Positions 61,962 to 64,000 of a stretch of 64,000 nt of DNA are shown one piece after another. The position numbers were made by a program, and so were the translations under genes. The notes beneath the pieces are model-generated. The model ran no database searches. It had not been told where the DNA came from and saw nothing but the letters and a program-made list of their open reading frames with translations. The stretch is taken from assembly GCF_030066895.1 (NCBI RefSeq), contig NZ_JASJAV010000001.1:186001-250000 (forward strand). The letters are read 5' to 3'. The DNA comes from Breoghania sp. (GTDB lineage Bacteria; Pseudomonadota; Alphaproteobacteria; Rhizobiales; Stappiaceae). How positions within the stretch are numbered: the first letter of the stretch is position 1; each line of letters starts with the position of its first letter.

Positions 61962-63037
61962 TCAATCGATCACGCTGACAAGGATCTTGCATACGGGCTT
62001 TTTGCCCCAGCGCTGCAGAACGGCAGCGCGTGCAGCCCGGCGCGCAGCTTCGCGCACCAATTCCGGGTCGCGGCGGCGTTTGCGCGGAATGCTCTCCACC
62101 GCCTCTTCGATCGCGTCGACGACGACGTCCTCGCCCTCCGCGTCCTCGTCCGGCAACCCCAGAACGGAAGCCTCGGGATAGACTTCCTCGTCGAAAAACG
62201 GCTTGACGCCGTCCATGTAGCCGAGCTCGGCGGCCACATCGAGCGTGCGTTTTCATTGCCCGGTCGATCACCACCACGTCGCGGTCGCATTCCTCCGCCG
62301 CAATTGCAACAGCCTTCAGCCGCGCCACGTTGGAGGCAAAGGTGGTGACCGCCACGCGATGCTTGGCACCGCGGATGATCTCCACCAGAGACGCGGCCAC
62401 ATCTGCCTCGCTGGGGCTCACGCCGTCGCGCACCGCATTGGTGGAATCGCTCACCAGCGCCAGAACGCCTTCCACGCCGATCTGACCAAGCCGCTTCAGA
62501 TCAATCGGCTTGCCGATACCCGGCTGCGGATCGATCTTCCAGTCGCCGGAGTGCAGCACCGTTCCCAGTTCCGTGCGGATGGCAAGCGACGTCGGCTCGG
62601 GGATGGAATGCAACATCGCAATGAGTTCGATATCGAAGGGACCGATCTCGAACCGATCGCCCTGCTCCACGACATTGACCGGAATGTCGAGCCCGCCATA
62701 GCCGTAGACCTTCGCCTTGAGAAGCCTGGCGGTAAACGGCGTCATGTAGAGCGGCGCTTCCAGGCGCGGCCACAGGTCCATCAGCGCGCCGTAATGGTCT
62801 TCGTGCACATGCGTGATGACGATACCGGCGAGGTTCTTGCGCTCGGCTTCGATGAAACGGATGTCGGGAAAGACGAGGTCTACGCCCGGCAGATCGGGAC
62901 CGGCGAAGCTCACGCCGCAATTCGACCATCAGCCATGTGCGCGACTTGGCCGGGCCGAACCCGTAGAGCGCCATGTTCATGCCGATTTCGCCGACGTCGC
63001 CCAGCGGACAGAACACCAGTTCGGCAGTATCGGTCAT
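61962..63037 (-). pseudogene. rnj: Ribonuclease J with two frameshifts and a large internal deletion
   Basis: RNase J is a metallo-beta-lactamase-fold exo/endoribonuclease of about 555 residues. Start MTDTAELVFCPLGDVGEIGM at 63037 overlaps the birA stop. An extra A near 62923 breaks the frame in WLMVDCGVSFAGPDLP. The next frame has the zinc motif VITHVHEDHYGALMDLWPRL, SGDWKIDPQPG and TTFASNVARLKAVA. An extra A in AAAA at about 62245-62250 breaks it again. The last frame reads TLDVAAELGYMDGVKPFFDE and then jumps from DEEVY to PEASVLGLPDEDAEGE (about 62175), skipping the rest of the lactamase, beta-CASP and linker regions, about 200 residues. It ends LQRWGKKPVCKILVSVID. The enzyme cannot be active. 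Confidence 0.9.
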
Positions 63038-63822
63038 GTGCTCTCCTCGTCTCGACCGGCGGAGTTTCCGAAAAACAAGTCCCCGGCGGAAATCGTCATT
63101 GTGCCCGAACCTGTTTCCAGCAAAAGCCGGCCATATTCGTCCAGGGCTCTGAAAATGCCGCTGATATCGTGGTCCGGCAGGCGCACTGTTACCGGAGCAC
63201 CGATGCCAACGCAACGTTTCAACCAAACCGCCCTGATGGCGGAAAAACCTTCGCCGCCCCGCCATTCCTCAAGACGCGAGGCGAGCGCTGCGGCAAGACG
63301 GCTAAAAAGATCGTCAGGCGTCACCCGATATCCCAGCGAGGCGAGATCAATGGTCGCGTATCTCGCGGCTTCCAGGTGATGGTTGCAATTGACCCCGAAT
63401 CCGGCTGCCACGACGAGACGCCCGTCCGTCATCGTATCCGACTCAAGCAAAATGCCGGAGATCTTGGCCCCTTCGACCAGGAGATCGTTGGGCCATTTGA
63501 TCGACACAAGTCCGATCCGCCCGGTTAAGGCCTCCACCGCATCGGCAAGTGCTACGCAACACACCATGGGCAGATCGCCCAGCCGCTCCGGCTCGCAAGG
63601 GTCGGCGAGCAGCAGGGACGCATAGAGGTTCCCCTTCTCCGAAACCCAGGTGTGCTCCCGACGCCCGCGCCCGGCCGTCTGACGGTCGGCGGTGATCCAC
63701 AGCCCGCCGGGTTCACCCGACCGGGCAGCATTCAACGCCTCCGCGTTCGTCGATCCGACGCTCTGTTCGTGTCTGCGCCTGTATCCGGGCGCCACAGCGA
63801 TCGTCTCCGCCCTGACCGGCAA
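63034..63822 (-). CDS. birA: Biotin--[acetyl-CoA-carboxylase] ligase
   Basis: This enzyme attaches biotin to acetyl-CoA carboxylase. The 262-residue protein has QSVGSTNAEAL, the biotinyl-AMP loop TAGRGRREHTWVSEKGNLY, SIKWPNDLLVEGAKISGILLE (catalytic Lys region) and the C-terminal SH3-like domain. It has no N-terminal helix-turn-helix, so it is not a repressor. TTG at 63822 with GAGGG five bases upstream is the most likely start; no ATG is suitably placed. It lies between nuoN and rnj in the standard order. Confidence 0.9.
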   Translation of the reverse strand: MPVRAETIAVAPGYRRRHEQSVGSTNAEALNAARSGEPGGLWITADRQTAGRGRREHTWVSEKGNLYASLLLADPCEPERLGDLPMVCCVALADAVEALTGRIGLVSIKWPNDLLVEGAKISGILLESDTMTDGRLVVAAGFGVNCNHHLEAARYATIDLASLGYRVTPDDLFSRLAAALASRLEEWRGGEGFSAIRAVWLKRCVGIGAPVTVRLPDHDISGIFRALDEYGRLLLETGSGTMTISAGDLFFGNSAGRDEEST

Positions 63823-63829
63823 TGTACCC

Positions 63830-64000
63830 TCAGAAAAAGGTCTTGGCGGCCGTACCGGCGGCCCCGACAAGCGGGCCGGCAATGGCAACGAAGAAGATGA
63901 CAAATATACCGGCAAGGCCCAGCACGACCTTCAATTCACTCGGCATCGGAACGAACCCGGTAACCGGCTCATCGAAATACATGATCTTGACGATGCGCAG
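63830..64000 (-). CDS. nuoN: NADH-quinone oxidoreductase subunit N, C-terminal end
   Basis: The last 56 residues of NuoN enter from the right edge. LRIVKIMYFDEPV is the highly conserved end of the antiporter-like region, and the final helix is KVVLGLAGIFVIFFVAIAG, ending TAAKTFF. The stop is at 63832-63830, 8 bases before the birA start codon. NuoN is a proton-pumping membrane arm subunit of complex I. Confidence 0.92.
   Translation of the reverse strand: MRIVKIMYFDEPVTGFVPMPSELKVVLGLAGIFVIFFVAIAGPLVGAAGTAAKTFF

Overview
The window looks like core chromosome of a Hyphomicrobiales (Rhizobiales) alphaproteobacterium. The evidence is high GC content, the run nuoN-birA-rnj-mce-DUF1467-proS-lolC-lolD-dnaE on one strand, the envelope/translation block rpsB-tsf-pyrH-frr-uppS-cdsA-dxr-rseP-bamA-lpxD-fabZ-lpxA-lpxI-lpxB, the order trpD-trpC-moaC-moeA followed by lexA, and a GAAC-N7-GAAC alphaproteobacterial LexA box in front of lexA.

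Layout. 1-3.6 kb: the edge of a DUF971 gene, then broken moaA, a broken Tat-exported cyclase-family hydrolase and a broken ABC-F ATPase. 3.7-10.8 kb: mfd, sdhE, recG and a DUF502 membrane protein. 11-15.4 kb: glmS, glmU (UDP-GlcNAc supply) and a frameshifted SPOR-like protein. 15.4-19 kb: a CcdA-like thiol-transport protein divergent from a BigR/SqrR-type sulfur-sensing repressor, a broken BKACE gene, an AT-rich stretch and tRNA-Lys. 19-24 kb: a VOC protein, a conserved hypothetical, pyrG, secG, tpiA. 24-31.5 kb: a PpiD-like foldase, trpD, trpC, moaC, a moeA remnant, fpr, lexA. 31.7-37.6 kb: broken comEC, gltX, gltA. 37.7-56.2 kb: lipid A, outer-membrane, isoprenoid, phospholipid, translation and replication genes, all intact. 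56.5-64 kb: a tiny membrane protein behind a 20-bp palindrome, lolD/lolC, proS, a possible small gene or sRNA, DUF1467, mce, broken rnj, birA and the end of nuoN.

The main observation is a split between intact and broken genes. Eight genes carry frameshifts, nonsense codons, internal deletions or a lost 3' end: moaA, a cyclase-family gene, an ABC-F gene, a SPOR-like gene, a BKACE gene, moeA, comEC and rnj. All are expected to be dispensable or conditionally needed. Every gene expected to be essential here reads through cleanly, including long ones such as dnaE, bamA, glmS, pyrG, gltX and proS. Two broken genes (ABC-F, RNase J) also lack about 200-280 internal codons, which sequencing error does not explain. 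I infer an early-stage degenerating genome with relaxed selection, including loss of molybdenum cofactor synthesis (moaA and moeA both broken). I saw no CRISPR array, intact insertion sequence, prophage or recognisable defence system.
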